Positions 26,542 through 34,073 of a stretch of DNA of 64,000 nucleotides are shown piece after piece. The position numbers were made by a program, and so were the translations under genes. Each line of letters starts with the position of its first letter. The first letter of the stretch is position 1. Under the pieces are notes generated by a model, which did no database searches, was not told the DNA's origin, and saw only the letters and a list, made by a program, of their open reading frames with translations. This stretch comes from Sinohyriopsis cumingii (lineage: Eukaryota; Mollusca; Bivalvia; Unionida; Unionidae). The DNA lies in contig CM068835.1 in NCBI GenBank assembly GCA_028554795.2, positions 33,236,311 through 33,300,310 on the forward strand, in the 5' to 3' direction.

Positions 26542-27159
26542 AGTTACTTATGCAGGATGTTCCTACAAACAACCACGGCGTGCATTTGTTTTTAACATCG
26601 TATTAAAATAATCGCATATTGTATATATTTCACCCTTTGACAAAGTCCGATTTAAAATATTTCTGTATAAGAGAAGGATCCATAAATAATTGAACTATAC
26701 TGTACATGTAACGGCGTGTGTGAACTGTTTTCTGCCTTGTTTTTGTCGATAAATTAGAAACCGTAAAGATTCTTTTACTAATTTGAACTATTCTATAATT
26801 ATCTTACTCCACTGATATTAATTATTACATAGATGGTTAATTAATTAATTAAAATGATTAAAAAATAAGTTTTACCGGAGAAAGATCTGTTACAGAGTTA
26901 TCTCACTTCTTTGAAATCATTTGCATTAACCAGGGGAGGTAACTGCTGAATTACTTTGCCAGAGAGAGAAAGAGTTATCTCCATTTAAGAATACTGAAAT
27001 TTGCTACTGTCACACCAACGATAGAGGTATTAACAATGACTGGCGAAACTTCAATAATTATATTATTATCTGTGAAATCGAAGTATCTCCATCAACGACA
27101 AAAAATCTCAAAATGATAAAGTAACACTTGTTTCATAGTTAATTAGTTACTGAATAAAA

Positions 27160-27351
27160 TTAAATAAATACATAGTAATATAAAATCAGAACAAGCATAA
27201 TATATCTCCCTTCAATAAAAAAGAAAAGTTTTTTTTTGTGTTTATATTTCTTAGAAAAAGCCGATCTGGAAATATCATCTGCAACATATTTTATCGAACG
27301 CATTGAAATATCGAAATATTTGCCAGCTGCGTTCATTGATTGAAATATCAT
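27160..27351 (-). pseudogene. NUMOD1-like DNA-binding fragment
   Basis: The minus-strand segment FQSMNAAGKYFDISMRSI followed by FSKKYKHKK resembles the NUMOD1/helix-turn-helix module found with GIY-YIG and HNH homing endonucleases in viruses and introns ('S-x-x-EAA-x-x-L-x-I-x-x-x-SI...'). No nuclease core is visible beside it. It lies inside the old virus-like block, so it could be one of its accessory genes. This call is by pattern only. Confidence 0.35.
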
Positions 27352-27978
27352 TTCTTCGCCACTCTCTGTATTTATAGATTTAACTGCCGTTTTGCAATCT
27401 TTGAATGTTTACCAGTATTTCCAAATCTGCTGTTCTGGCTTTGTGTAATGGCTCGCAAATTATATAAAGAATTATTGAGATTTTTACATCAATATTATCA
27501 CTCACACGACCGTCTTCGAGTATCCATTGACAACATTCAAATATGAACCTAAGACAAAGATACATTCTATTTGTCCATATAGTGAAAATGAGATACCCAG
27601 TATTATTGACATTTCCGACTGGTATTTTAGTTAACAGTTTCTGATTACACCATCATGAGATGCTTCGGAAATTTGGTGACAGGATGTTTCAAAAATTCTT
27701 TTTGTTCCATTTAAATAAAATATCATTTGTTTAAATAATAATTTGTCCAAATTATTACTTTGAAAATCTAGCTAGATAATCTTCAACATTTCTTATTGTT
27801 TTATCATTTTTATCAGTATTATTTTTTATCATAATATCTTTTTAGCTCTGTATTTTTTACTACCACATTGCACACATAACTGTGTGTTCCTTCTAACTCC
27901 AACATCACACTTCAGTCACGGTTTAGGTCCTAAATTCCCTCTCCGTACGCTCTTGCATTTGTTCTTTAGTCGAATCAT

Positions 27979-28085
<107 letters not shown>

Positions 28086-28099
28086 TTGTCTTAACATAG

Positions 28100-28677
28100 T
28101 ATGGACGAATTGACAGAGATTAAAAGCAAGCCTTCTAAAGATAAATTTAATTTTGACAGACTTATCGATGCGAGCTCTGGTTGATCCTACGACTAAAAGT
28201 TCGATTAATAGTATTCATGACGCGAGATTCAAAATCATACGCAATGACGAAGTCATCGCCGATGGTGTCGACAAAGTCGTTAATGCTACAATGAATAACA
28301 AACAAGCGGCAATGGTTATTAATTATCTCGACAATCGAAGATATTTTTTTCATTGTAACGTTTATTGTTATCAGAAACAAACAATACTTGGGTTATCAGT
28401 GACAAACGTGACCTGGCCTTCGTTATGAAACAATTGCCGTGTTAAGTACAAATTCTAAATCAGGAATGCTGAAAGGCACTGATAAACCGTATTATGAAAG
28501 AGCGTATCCGGTGACCGCGTTTATTTATGCAATTTATCTGATAAATGATAAACCCAGAGTTAATAATCTGAAACCGATGAAACTTTCAAATAGGAACTGT
28601 GTAGCCGATTGAATAACGGAATATTTTATAAACGCGATTCGTGGAAATATTTTAACGGATAACAAATGTAAAAAAAA
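28100..28677 (+). pseudogene. Unassigned virus-like segment left of the younger Polinton
   Basis: Decayed coding traces ([19 protein letters not shown] at the left, later GTDKPYYERAYPVTAFIYAI) run up to the insertion point of the younger Polinton. No family recognised. Composition matches the rest of the old element. Confidence 0.4.
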
Positions 28678-28683
28678 AATAAA
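28678..28683. repeat. Target-site duplication, left (AATAAA)
   Basis: AATAAA directly abuts the left terminus of the young Polinton and is repeated exactly at 44915-44920. Six-base duplications are the norm for Polinton/Maverick integrases. Confidence 0.92.
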
Positions 28684-28699
28684 AGTAGTAAATGGGGCC

Positions 28700-28905
28700 A
28701 CATTAGGGACAATGGGACTTAGCATTAAAAACACCCCTGGGCCACTTTAGAGACAATGGAAATTTAACATGGAGAAAAACGCTGGGCCACTTTAGGGACA
28801 TTGGGAATTTAACATAGAGTTTGGGTCTGTCTAGGGACAAGGGAAATTAACATGGGAATAGAGTTTGGGTTTGTCTAGGGACAAGGGGAATTGAATATGG
28901 GATTT
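28700..28905. repeat. Iterons in the left terminal repeat
   Basis: Five imperfect direct copies of TTAGGGACAATGGGAATTTAACAT-type sequence, spaced about 40-48 bp, alternate with GGGCCACTTTAG or GGGTCTGTCTAG. Arrays like this are typical binding sites for replication or terminal proteins, but no function is shown here. The same array is present inverted in the right repeat. Confidence 0.8.
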
Positions 28906-28978
28906 TTTTTTTTGTTAAAAGTTTTTTTAAATTTAAATTTAAATTTAAATTTAAAAAAGGGTAGGCAATGGAAAGGCT

Positions 28979-29017
28979 ATCTCTTTTCGAGAAATATGGC
29001 TGGCCCTGAAAAGGGCC
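28979..29017 (-). terminator. Histone-type 3' stem-loop and downstream element (after coiled-coil gene 1)
   Basis: On the minus strand GGCCCTTTTCAGGGCC (29017-29002) begins 28 nt after the stop of the gene at 29046. The 6-bp stem and TTTC loop match the metazoan histone mRNA stem-loop consensus GGCYCTTTTCAGRGCC exactly. It is followed by AGCCA, and 13 nt after the stem by GAAAAGAGA (about 28991-28979), like the U7-binding histone downstream element. It lies at the inner edge of the left terminal repeat. Confidence 0.85.
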
Positions 29018-29045
29018 TTTGGGTTTTCTTCTTCTTCTTCTGCTT

Positions 29046-29435
29046 CTAATTTCTTCTTTTTCTCCACCAAGTTCTTATTTTATCTCCTACACTCTTTCTC
29101 TTCTTCTTTTTCTTTTTTTTCTCCTGCTCTTCTTTCTTCTTCTCTTCCTCCTCTTCTTTCTTCCTCTTCTCATTTTCTTCTTCTTTTTCAATTTTTTCGT
29201 TCCATTTGCTTATTCTTATTCTTTCCTCTTCATCCTCCTTCTCCTCCTTTATCTCTTTCATGACACCACTAATCTTGTCCTTTACCTTTTTTAAGTTATT
29301 AATTTCCATCTTTACACGATGGGGACTATAGGAATAATGGTCTTCAACGAGTCTTTTTAACATCTGTTCCATCATTCCTAAGTTGTCTAAAACGTCTTGC
29401 AATGTTTGTATTTTGTCCATTTGGTTAGAAGCCAT
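29046..29435 (-). CDS. Small charged coiled-coil protein 1
   Basis: A 129-residue protein with no known family. Residues 1-60 are an amphipathic helical head (IQTLQDVLDNLGMMEQMLKR). Residues ~60-115 are a long Glu/Lys tract predicted to be helical or coiled-coil, and the tail is basic (KIRTWWRKRRN). It is the leftmost gene of the young Polinton and one of a set of four similar small genes (with 30294, 31113 and 43539). Upstream is a TATA-like CTATAAG within a 36-bp box shared with two sister genes. Downstream, 28 nt after the stop, is a histone-type stem-loop rather than a poly(A) signal. A role as an accessory or late protein is inference. Confidence 0.7.
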   Translation of the reverse strand: MASNQMDKIQTLQDVLDNLGMMEQMLKRLVEDHYSYSPHRVKMEINNLKKVKDKISGVMKEIKEEKEDEEERIRISKWNEKIEKEEENEKRKKEEEEEKKKEEQEKKKKKKKRKSVGDKIRTWWRKRRN

Positions 29436-29477
29436 CTTCTTTGTAGAATGGTTTGAACGACGAATACTGTGGGTTCT

Positions 29478-29514
29478 TATAGTGAAAGCGCGGACGTGAA
29501 GGAAAACATCCCCC
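29478..29514 (-). promoter_or_regulatory. Shared promoter box 1
   Basis: A 36-bp sequence with core GAAAGCGCGGACGTGAAGG (plus-strand reading) lies ~43 nt upstream of coiled-coil gene 1 and recurs almost unchanged upstream of the genes at 30614 and 31472. On the minus strand it runs directly into CACTATAAG, a likely TATA box. Confidence 0.82.
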
Positions 29515-29536
29515 TACTTTTCTCATTTCATATAAT

Positions 29537-30075
29537 AAAACCCAAACTATACTCTCCACATACGCTAAGAAACAATAAACAAAATCCATAATCTACTATC
29601 CACACAATCGTACGTGAGCGGTTACAAAACCCAAACTATACTCTCCACATACGCTAAGAAACAATAAACAAAATCCACAATCTACTATCCACACAATCGT
29701 ACGTGAGCGGTTAACAAACCCAAACTATACTCTCCACATACGCTAAGAAACAATAAACAAAATCCATAATCTACTATCCACACAATCGTACGTGAGCGGT
29801 TACAAAACCCAAACTATACTCTCCACATACGCTAAGAAACAATAAACAAAATCCATAATCTACTATCCACACAATCGTACGTGAGCGGTTACAAAACCCA
29901 AACTATACTCTCCACATACGCTAAGAAACAATAAACAAAATCCATAATCTACTATCCGCACAATCGTACGTGAGCGGATACAAAACCCTAACTATACTCT
30001 TCACATACGCAAAGAAACAATAAAGAAACCCATAATCTACCATTCACACAAACATACCTTAGCTCTTACAAGCAC
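29537..30075. repeat. 89-bp tandem repeat, six copies
   Basis: Units starting at 29541, 29630, 29719, 29808, 29897 and 29986 have a constant 89-bp period. The first five are almost identical and the sixth is diverged. Each contains CCCAAACTATACTCTCC and ACAATCGTACGTGAGCGG. A diverged stretch of the same kind precedes gene 3 near 30.82-30.96 kb. It lies in the intergenic spacer upstream of coiled-coil gene 1. Function unknown. Confidence 0.95.
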
Positions 30076-30168
30076 CAACACACAAACACATACCCTCACA
30101 CTATCTTAGAAAAGAGATAGTGTTTATATTCACACTACTCTACCTACACATTGGCAAATTGATGGTTA

Positions 30169-30206
30169 TTTCTTTTCTAGAGTATTGGGTAGCCCTGAAA
30201 AAGGCT
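30169..30206 (-). terminator. Histone-type 3' stem-loop and downstream element (after coiled-coil gene 2)
   Basis: Minus strand AGCCTTTTTCAGGGCT (30206-30191) forms a stem with one G-T pair. It is followed by ACCCA, and 13 nt after the stem by GAAAAGAAA. It lies 87 nt after the stop, further than in the sister genes. Confidence 0.72.
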
Positions 30207-30293
30207 GTTTTTTTGGAACTTCATGGACACCTGGTTAATGGTGGCACCTTCCAGGCCTGGCGCCGCATACACATCTTATCCCCCAGTTACTTT

Positions 30294-30614
30294 TTACCTT
30301 TTGGGGGAGAGAGCAGAGGCAGGATATGTGGCTTCAGAATCCCAATTTTCGGTTTCTGGGATTCTGAAATTTCTTCTTCTTCTCTCCTTTTCCTCCTCCT
30401 CCTCCTCTTCTTTGTATCTTCTCTCCTCCTCTTTGTATCTTCTTTCCTCTTCTTCTTTATATCTTCTCTCCTCCTCTTCTTTGTTTCTTCTTTCCTCCTC
30501 CTCTCTTATCCTTCCCTCCTCCACAATGGCTTCCGCGGCCACTTCATTTAATATGCGCCTGGCATATTCCAGATGCACATGAAGTTCCAACAGTTTCTCC
30601 AGTCTCGTGTTCAT
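30294..30614 (-). CDS. Small charged coiled-coil protein 2
   Basis: A 106-residue protein with no known family. The head (RLEKLLELHVHLEYARRIL) resembles that of protein 3. Then come repeated seven-to-eight-residue units of the type EEERRYKEEE (residues ~38-78), a charged single-helix or coiled-coil pattern. It starts at ATG with a TATA box (TATAAATT) ~55 nt upstream inside the shared promoter box. It ends in a histone-type stem-loop unit. Divergence between the sister genes is concentrated in the low-complexity middle, which probably expands and contracts by slippage. Confidence 0.68.
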   Translation of the reverse strand: MNTRLEKLLELHVHLEYARRILNEVAAEAIVEEGRIREEEERRNKEEEERRYKEEEERRYKEEERRYKEEEEEEEKERRRRNFRIPETENWDSEATYPASALSPKR

Positions 30615-30668
30615 TTTTGGTGTTGATCAATCAACAAGGGTAGTTGGACTGCCGAACGAGTTTCAATT

Positions 30669-30704
30669 TATAGTGAAAGCGCGGACGTGAAGGAAAACAT
30701 CCCC
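30669..30704 (-). promoter_or_regulatory. Shared promoter box 2
   Basis: Identical to box 1 over its full 36-bp core, running on the minus strand into TATAAATT about 55 nt upstream of gene 2. Confidence 0.82.
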
Positions 30705-31048
30705 TAAAAACATAAAATTGATCTTACCTACATCATGACCAAAAAACAAGAACGCGCGGACCTAAAAGAAACACTCACTCACTTTTTATGCTACCCATCA
30801 CTATTTTAAAATTTTTTATAAATCACTTCAATAGACTATCCACATACGCAAAGCAATCCAATCTAACCCCAAATTTACACCTCAAACACCAAAAAAAACA
30901 CATCATTTTAATCTACTATCCATACCAACTTACTTAACCACTTACAAACACAAACACACAAACACATACCCTCACATTTTTTAAAAAAAGAGTTAGTGTT
31001 TATTTTCACACTACTCTACCTACACACATTGGCAAATGGATTGTTATT

Positions 31049-31084
31049 TCTTTTCTAGAGTATTGGGTAGCCCTGAAAAGGGCT
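31049..31084 (-). terminator. Histone-type 3' stem-loop and downstream element (after coiled-coil gene 3)
   Basis: Minus strand AGCCCTTTTCAGGGCT (31084-31069), a perfect 6-bp stem with TTTC loop, starts 28 nt after the stop. It is followed immediately by ACCCA and, 13 nt after the stem, by GAAAAGAAA. Stem, ACCCA and purine block have the order and spacing of animal replication-dependent histone mRNAs. Confidence 0.85.
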
Positions 31085-31112
31085 GTTTTTTTGTTTGCTA
31101 TGGCATTCTTTT

Positions 31113-31472
31113 TTAGTTTCTAAGAATGCGATGTCCTCTGAGGATAGACTTTCTGGCGATAGGTCTGCTTCTTCGAAAAGAGAAGAAGAACTCTTTGGTG
31201 TCGATACGACAATCGACAAAGCCTCTGTCAGCTTCAGGTTGCTGCTGCTGTTGTTGTTGTTGCTGCTGTTGCTGCTGTCTCTGACGTCTGTACTTCTCTG
31301 TCCATTCTTCTTTTTCCCTGTTCATTTCTTCTCTGAAGAGCTCTTCTATCAGGTCTTCAGTGATTTTTAACATTCTCACATTCTCTATTTCTTCTGGCTT
31401 CGGTATCAGACTGTGTCTGACCCTATGCAAATTCACGTAGGCTTCGTTGAGCTTAGCTAGTTTGGAGCACAT
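31113..31472 (-). CDS. Small coiled-coil protein 3 with Gln tract
   Basis: A 119-residue protein from the first in-frame ATG (31472); the frame is open eight codons further but without ATG. The head KLAKLNEAYVNLHRVRHSL resembles protein 2. A basic-acidic helix (FREEMNREKEEWTEKYRRQR) leads into a run of 13-14 Gln, then a basic tail (RRSRPIARKSILRGHR). It shares the promoter box and the stem-loop unit with genes 1 and 2. Its TATA position holds a weaker CTTTAAG. Function unknown; an accessory or late role is inference. Confidence 0.68.
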   Translation of the reverse strand: MCSKLAKLNEAYVNLHRVRHSLIPKPEEIENVRMLKITEDLIEELFREEMNREKEEWTEKYRRQRQQQQQQQQQQQQQPEADRGFVDCRIDTKEFFFSFRRSRPIARKSILRGHRILRN

Positions 31473-31528
31473 CTTCGTAGGAGGATGAGTCGACAATGGA
31501 TGGTTAGACTGGAAACAACCCCGGTTCT

Positions 31529-31564
31529 TAAAGTCAAAGCGCGGACGTGAAGGAAAACATCCCC
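31529..31564 (-). promoter_or_regulatory. Shared promoter box 3
   Basis: Differs from boxes 1 and 2 only at the TATA-proximal edge (two positions). The core CAAAGCGCGGACGTGAAGG is intact. It lies ~57 nt upstream of gene 3. Confidence 0.8.
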
Positions 31565-31670
31565 CACACGGTTTTTGAGTCGCAACGTTTAGTGAGTGTC
31601 ATGAGAGGGATAGTAAGAAATGAAAGAGCATCAATCCAACATTCTTATAGCTAAACAAAAGACAAAGGCA

Positions 31671-31855
31671 TTTTTTTTCAAAACACAACATTTTTTATTC
31701 AAAAATCACTTAACACTAAACAACAACTCTAACATTTTTAACAATAATCCAACAACATAACATCAAACAATTTTTTCAAAACACAACATTTTTTATTCAA
31801 AAATCACTTAACACTAAACAACAACAACTCTAACATTTTTTAACAATAATCCAAC
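31671..31855. repeat. 98-bp direct duplication downstream of the capsid gene
   Basis: The block CAAAACACAACATTTTTTAT... occurs at 31679 and again at 31777. On the minus strand each copy carries AATAAA (plus-strand TTTATT at about 31694 and 31792), so it probably supplies two poly(A) signals for the capsid transcript. Confidence 0.8.
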
Positions 31856-31905
31856 ACTAAAAGTTTCTCCACTAGGTAAAGAGGGATAACAGTCTTCCAT
31901 GGTTT

Positions 31906-33063
31906 CTAGTAATCTAGGATGACTTCTCTCAAACTGTTGATTTCTATGATATTATCGAATTCTGCATACAGGATGACGTTCACCGTTTCATCAGGGTCTC
32001 GGTCTTTAAACTGAATTTCCACACGAATCTGGCCGGATTTTATAGGGTGGAAATGTCCCTCGTCGCTGCCTTGGTCTGGAGTGAAATCGAAAGCCCACAA
32101 AGCGTAGCCTCCTGCATAATCCTCGTACGTAATACCGTGACTGGTATTGGTTCCTAACTGTCCGGTGGCTTCGTACAGGGACAAGTACGATCTCAAGTAA
32201 TTCTTCTTGGTAAAGTCAGGTTCGAAAGGTCGGGTACACAAGGTCTTGCCATCGCGACTGACTTCGATTTTGGACACGCCAAAGTGTTGAAAGTAGAAAG
32301 GATTTTTTTCGGCAGCTCCGTTGAAGGCTGTATTCTCGACGATACCAACGATCAAACGTTTGGGTAACTGTCCTTGGAATAGATGATCTTCGATCATGGA
32401 TCGCTGTCCCTTGGGAATGGTGAAGGTTTTCACTTCCACGCGTCGTATGGGATACTTGGCAGTCGTTCTGCTCAACGTCTGACTGATGTCGTTTCCCACT
32501 TTAGGTAACACTTCCACACGGCGTACGTAGAGTCTGGCTGCTAGGATTTTGGTTTTGTAACCGTCACTATCAGCCATCAAATGGAAAGCGGCACTGCTAC
32601 GATTCAGTCTCAGGCGGACATCCACCCCGTTCAGCAAATACTTTTCTTGCAACCACATGTCCAAATGCAAACGATCCATCAGTTCTAAACTTGTGTCGGC
32701 TCCCGTGATTCTCTTTCTTCGTTCTAGAAATCCATCATTGTTGTCTTTCTTTTCATCAGTTCCCAATATTTCAAACTTGGTAGGTTCGTCAGCTTCCCAT
32801 AGCACACAGGCATTGAGATGAGTGTTCTTGGCATCTATTCCGTACGTCAAGAGATTTTCCAGGTAGGCACGATAAGGGTAAGTATCCATGCTGCTACTGA
32901 CCAGTTTGTTATTCAAGTACAAGTCCACTCCACTGAACAAGGAATGCATGAAATTGTTGACGGGAGCTACTGCTTCATCGTCTATAGCACCTCCAGTCTT
33001 ATCAAGAATTTTGACTTTCAGGTACAAGTAACTGCTATTCAGATCGATGTAATCTTCGGGCAC
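31906..33063 (-). CDS. Polinton major capsid protein (hexon-like, double jelly-roll)
   Basis: An open frame of 385 codons. Hallmarks of the Polinton/adintovirus major capsid protein are YIDLNSSYLYLKVKI near the start, PVNNFMHSLFSGVDLYLNNK at residues ~34-53, YPYRAYLENLLTYG at ~62-75, and LLNGVDVRLRLNRS at ~143-156. In this family the trimer forms the hexagonal capsomer of an icosahedral shell. It follows the penton gene closely, as is usual in these elements, and is transcribed leftwards into a duplicated AATAAA region, so it probably uses ordinary polyadenylation, unlike the small genes further left. Confidence 0.9.
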   Translation of the reverse strand: MPEDYIDLNSSYLYLKVKILDKTGGAIDDEAVAPVNNFMHSLFSGVDLYLNNKLVSSSMDTYPYRAYLENLLTYGIDAKNTHLNACVLWEADEPTKFEILGTDEKKDNNDGFLERRKRITGADTSLELMDRLHLDMWLQEKYLLNGVDVRLRLNRSSAAFHLMADSDGYKTKILAARLYVRRVEVLPKVGNDISQTLSRTTAKYPIRRVEVKTFTIPKGQRSMIEDHLFQGQLPKRLIVGIVENTAFNGAAEKNPFYFQHFGVSKIEVSRDGKTLCTRPFEPDFTKKNYLRSYLSLYEATGQLGTNTSHGITYEDYAGGYALWAFDFTPDQGSDEGHFHPIKSGQIRVEIQFKDRDPDETVNVILYAEFDNIIEINSLREVILDY

Positions 33064-33658
33064 GAAATAACTTGCTAAAAGACTCGTTGTCGTAAACGAT
33101 GGGTAATTCGTTTTTCTTGAGCATGGCCTTTCTCATGTCCATGTCTCCGCCCAACATGTCAAACAATTCAGGACAAAATAAAATGGACATGATTTTACTT
33201 CGTTCAAATTTCATCAAGAAGCGACGAGCTGCTTTGTGGTACTCCATGGTGACACTTTTGTTGACATGCTCCAAAGCTTTCAGAAACACGACATTAAACC
33301 TGGAGGCTATGGTGCTGACCAAATGTTGACCACTAAAATAATAGCCTGGGGGAATGAACAAGTGATAGGTGGTGTACTTTTGTGTACGGGTTTTCTTGTC
33401 ATATTTCACATTGGTATCCATCCACTGTTGCATTTGCTCGTCATGAACTTCCACATCAAATAAATTTTGATTGGGAAGGACATTGAGGACTTTGGTCGGG
33501 TGAATGATTTCTACTAAAGCCACTTCCCAATGGGCTTCGTGATCTAACTGGATGGCCTGAGGTAATTTGGCCGTGTAACAGCACAACGTGTTCTTGGGAA
33601 ACACCTCCATGGAACTGTCACTGGGTAAAGTTAAGTAAAATTGGCTTTGGTGACTCAT
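33035..33658 (-). CDS. Polinton penton (minor capsid) protein
   Basis: An open frame of 207 codons. The N-terminal segment FYLTLPSDSSMEVFPKNTL followed by TAKLPQAIQL and HWEVALVEIIHP matches the opening of Polinton/adintovirus penton proteins, which form the single jelly-roll pentamers at capsid vertices. The ATG overlaps the stop of the membrane-protein gene by four bases (ATGA). It is the upstream neighbour of the major capsid gene. Confidence 0.86.
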   Translation of the reverse strand: MSHQSQFYLTLPSDSSMEVFPKNTLCCYTAKLPQAIQLDHEAHWEVALVEIIHPTKVLNVLPNQNLFDVEVHDEQMQQWMDTNVKYDKKTRTQKYTTYHLFIPPGYYFSGQHLVSTIASRFNVVFLKALEHVNKSVTMEYHKAARRFLMKFERSKIMSILFCPELFDMLGGDMDMRKAMLKKNELPIVYDNESFSKLFRARRLHRSE

Positions 33659-34068
33659 AATTCCAGAGTTCTGTGGCTGTCCGAGGGGTTAGTGGACGTC
33701 AGAGGCGTGTCTCCGTCTAAAATGGGGTTCTGGTTGTGGTTGAAGTGGTGACTGGCACTGGCACTGGACACAAGGTTCCCGGGGTTCCCGTTCGAGGTGA
33801 ATTTCAGGGAGGGATTAGGAAGCAGGTAACCGATGCAACTGCTCAATAAAATGGTCCACAATTGTTTGTCTCCTTGTTGCAAACTCAAATTGGCGATGGC
33901 TGCCCCGATGACACAATACACCACGAAGATTTGGCAGAAAAAGACGATTTGCGTTTTAGGCACACGTTCTCCACACCACACCCACAAGGGTTGTTTTTGT
34001 AAATCTTGCACAGAAGAACTAGGTGAAGGAGGAGTGGTCGACGTAGCTGCGTCTGTGTGAAAAGGCAT
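33655..34068 (-). CDS. Two-helix membrane protein of Polinton type
   Basis: 137 residues from the first ATG (34068); an upstream in-frame GTG is less likely. Two hydrophobic segments follow one another: IVFFCQIFVVYCVIGAAIA and LWTILLSSCIGYLLPNP. This 'FF-Q--VVY-VI ... LW--LLSS-IGYLLPNP' pattern recurs in small proteins of adintoviruses and animal Polintons. The function is unknown; a virion or entry membrane role is often supposed. It starts 5 nt after the integrase stop and overlaps the penton start by 4 nt, suggesting a shared transcript. Confidence 0.72.
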   Translation of the reverse strand: MPFHTDAATSTTPPSPSSSVQDLQKQPLWVWCGERVPKTQIVFFCQIFVVYCVIGAAIANLSLQQGDKQLWTILLSSCIGYLLPNPSLKFTSNGNPGNLVSSASASHHFNHNQNPILDGDTPLTSTNPSDSHRTLEL

Positions 34069-34073
34069 GATGG

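Larger units (their letters stand above)
28684..29026. repeat. Left terminal inverted repeat of the young Polinton
   Basis: About 343 bp, matched in inverted orientation at 44571-44914 with roughly three substitutions plus a homopolymer length difference. It contains five spaced copies of a TAGGGACAATGGGA-like motif, a (TTTAAA)-type AT palindrome run near 28927-28955, and at its inner edge a histone-type stem-loop with downstream purine block. Confidence 0.96.

Noticed and set aside
29019-29294. Hydrophobic plus-strand frame (Leu/Phe/Ser-rich)
   Set aside because: Antisense of the Glu/Lys tract of coiled-coil gene 1; same for 30120-30582 opposite gene 2 and 31095-31370 opposite gene 3.
29537-30075. 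CRISPR-like array
   Set aside because: 89-bp head-to-tail units without spacers in an animal genome: a tandem repeat.
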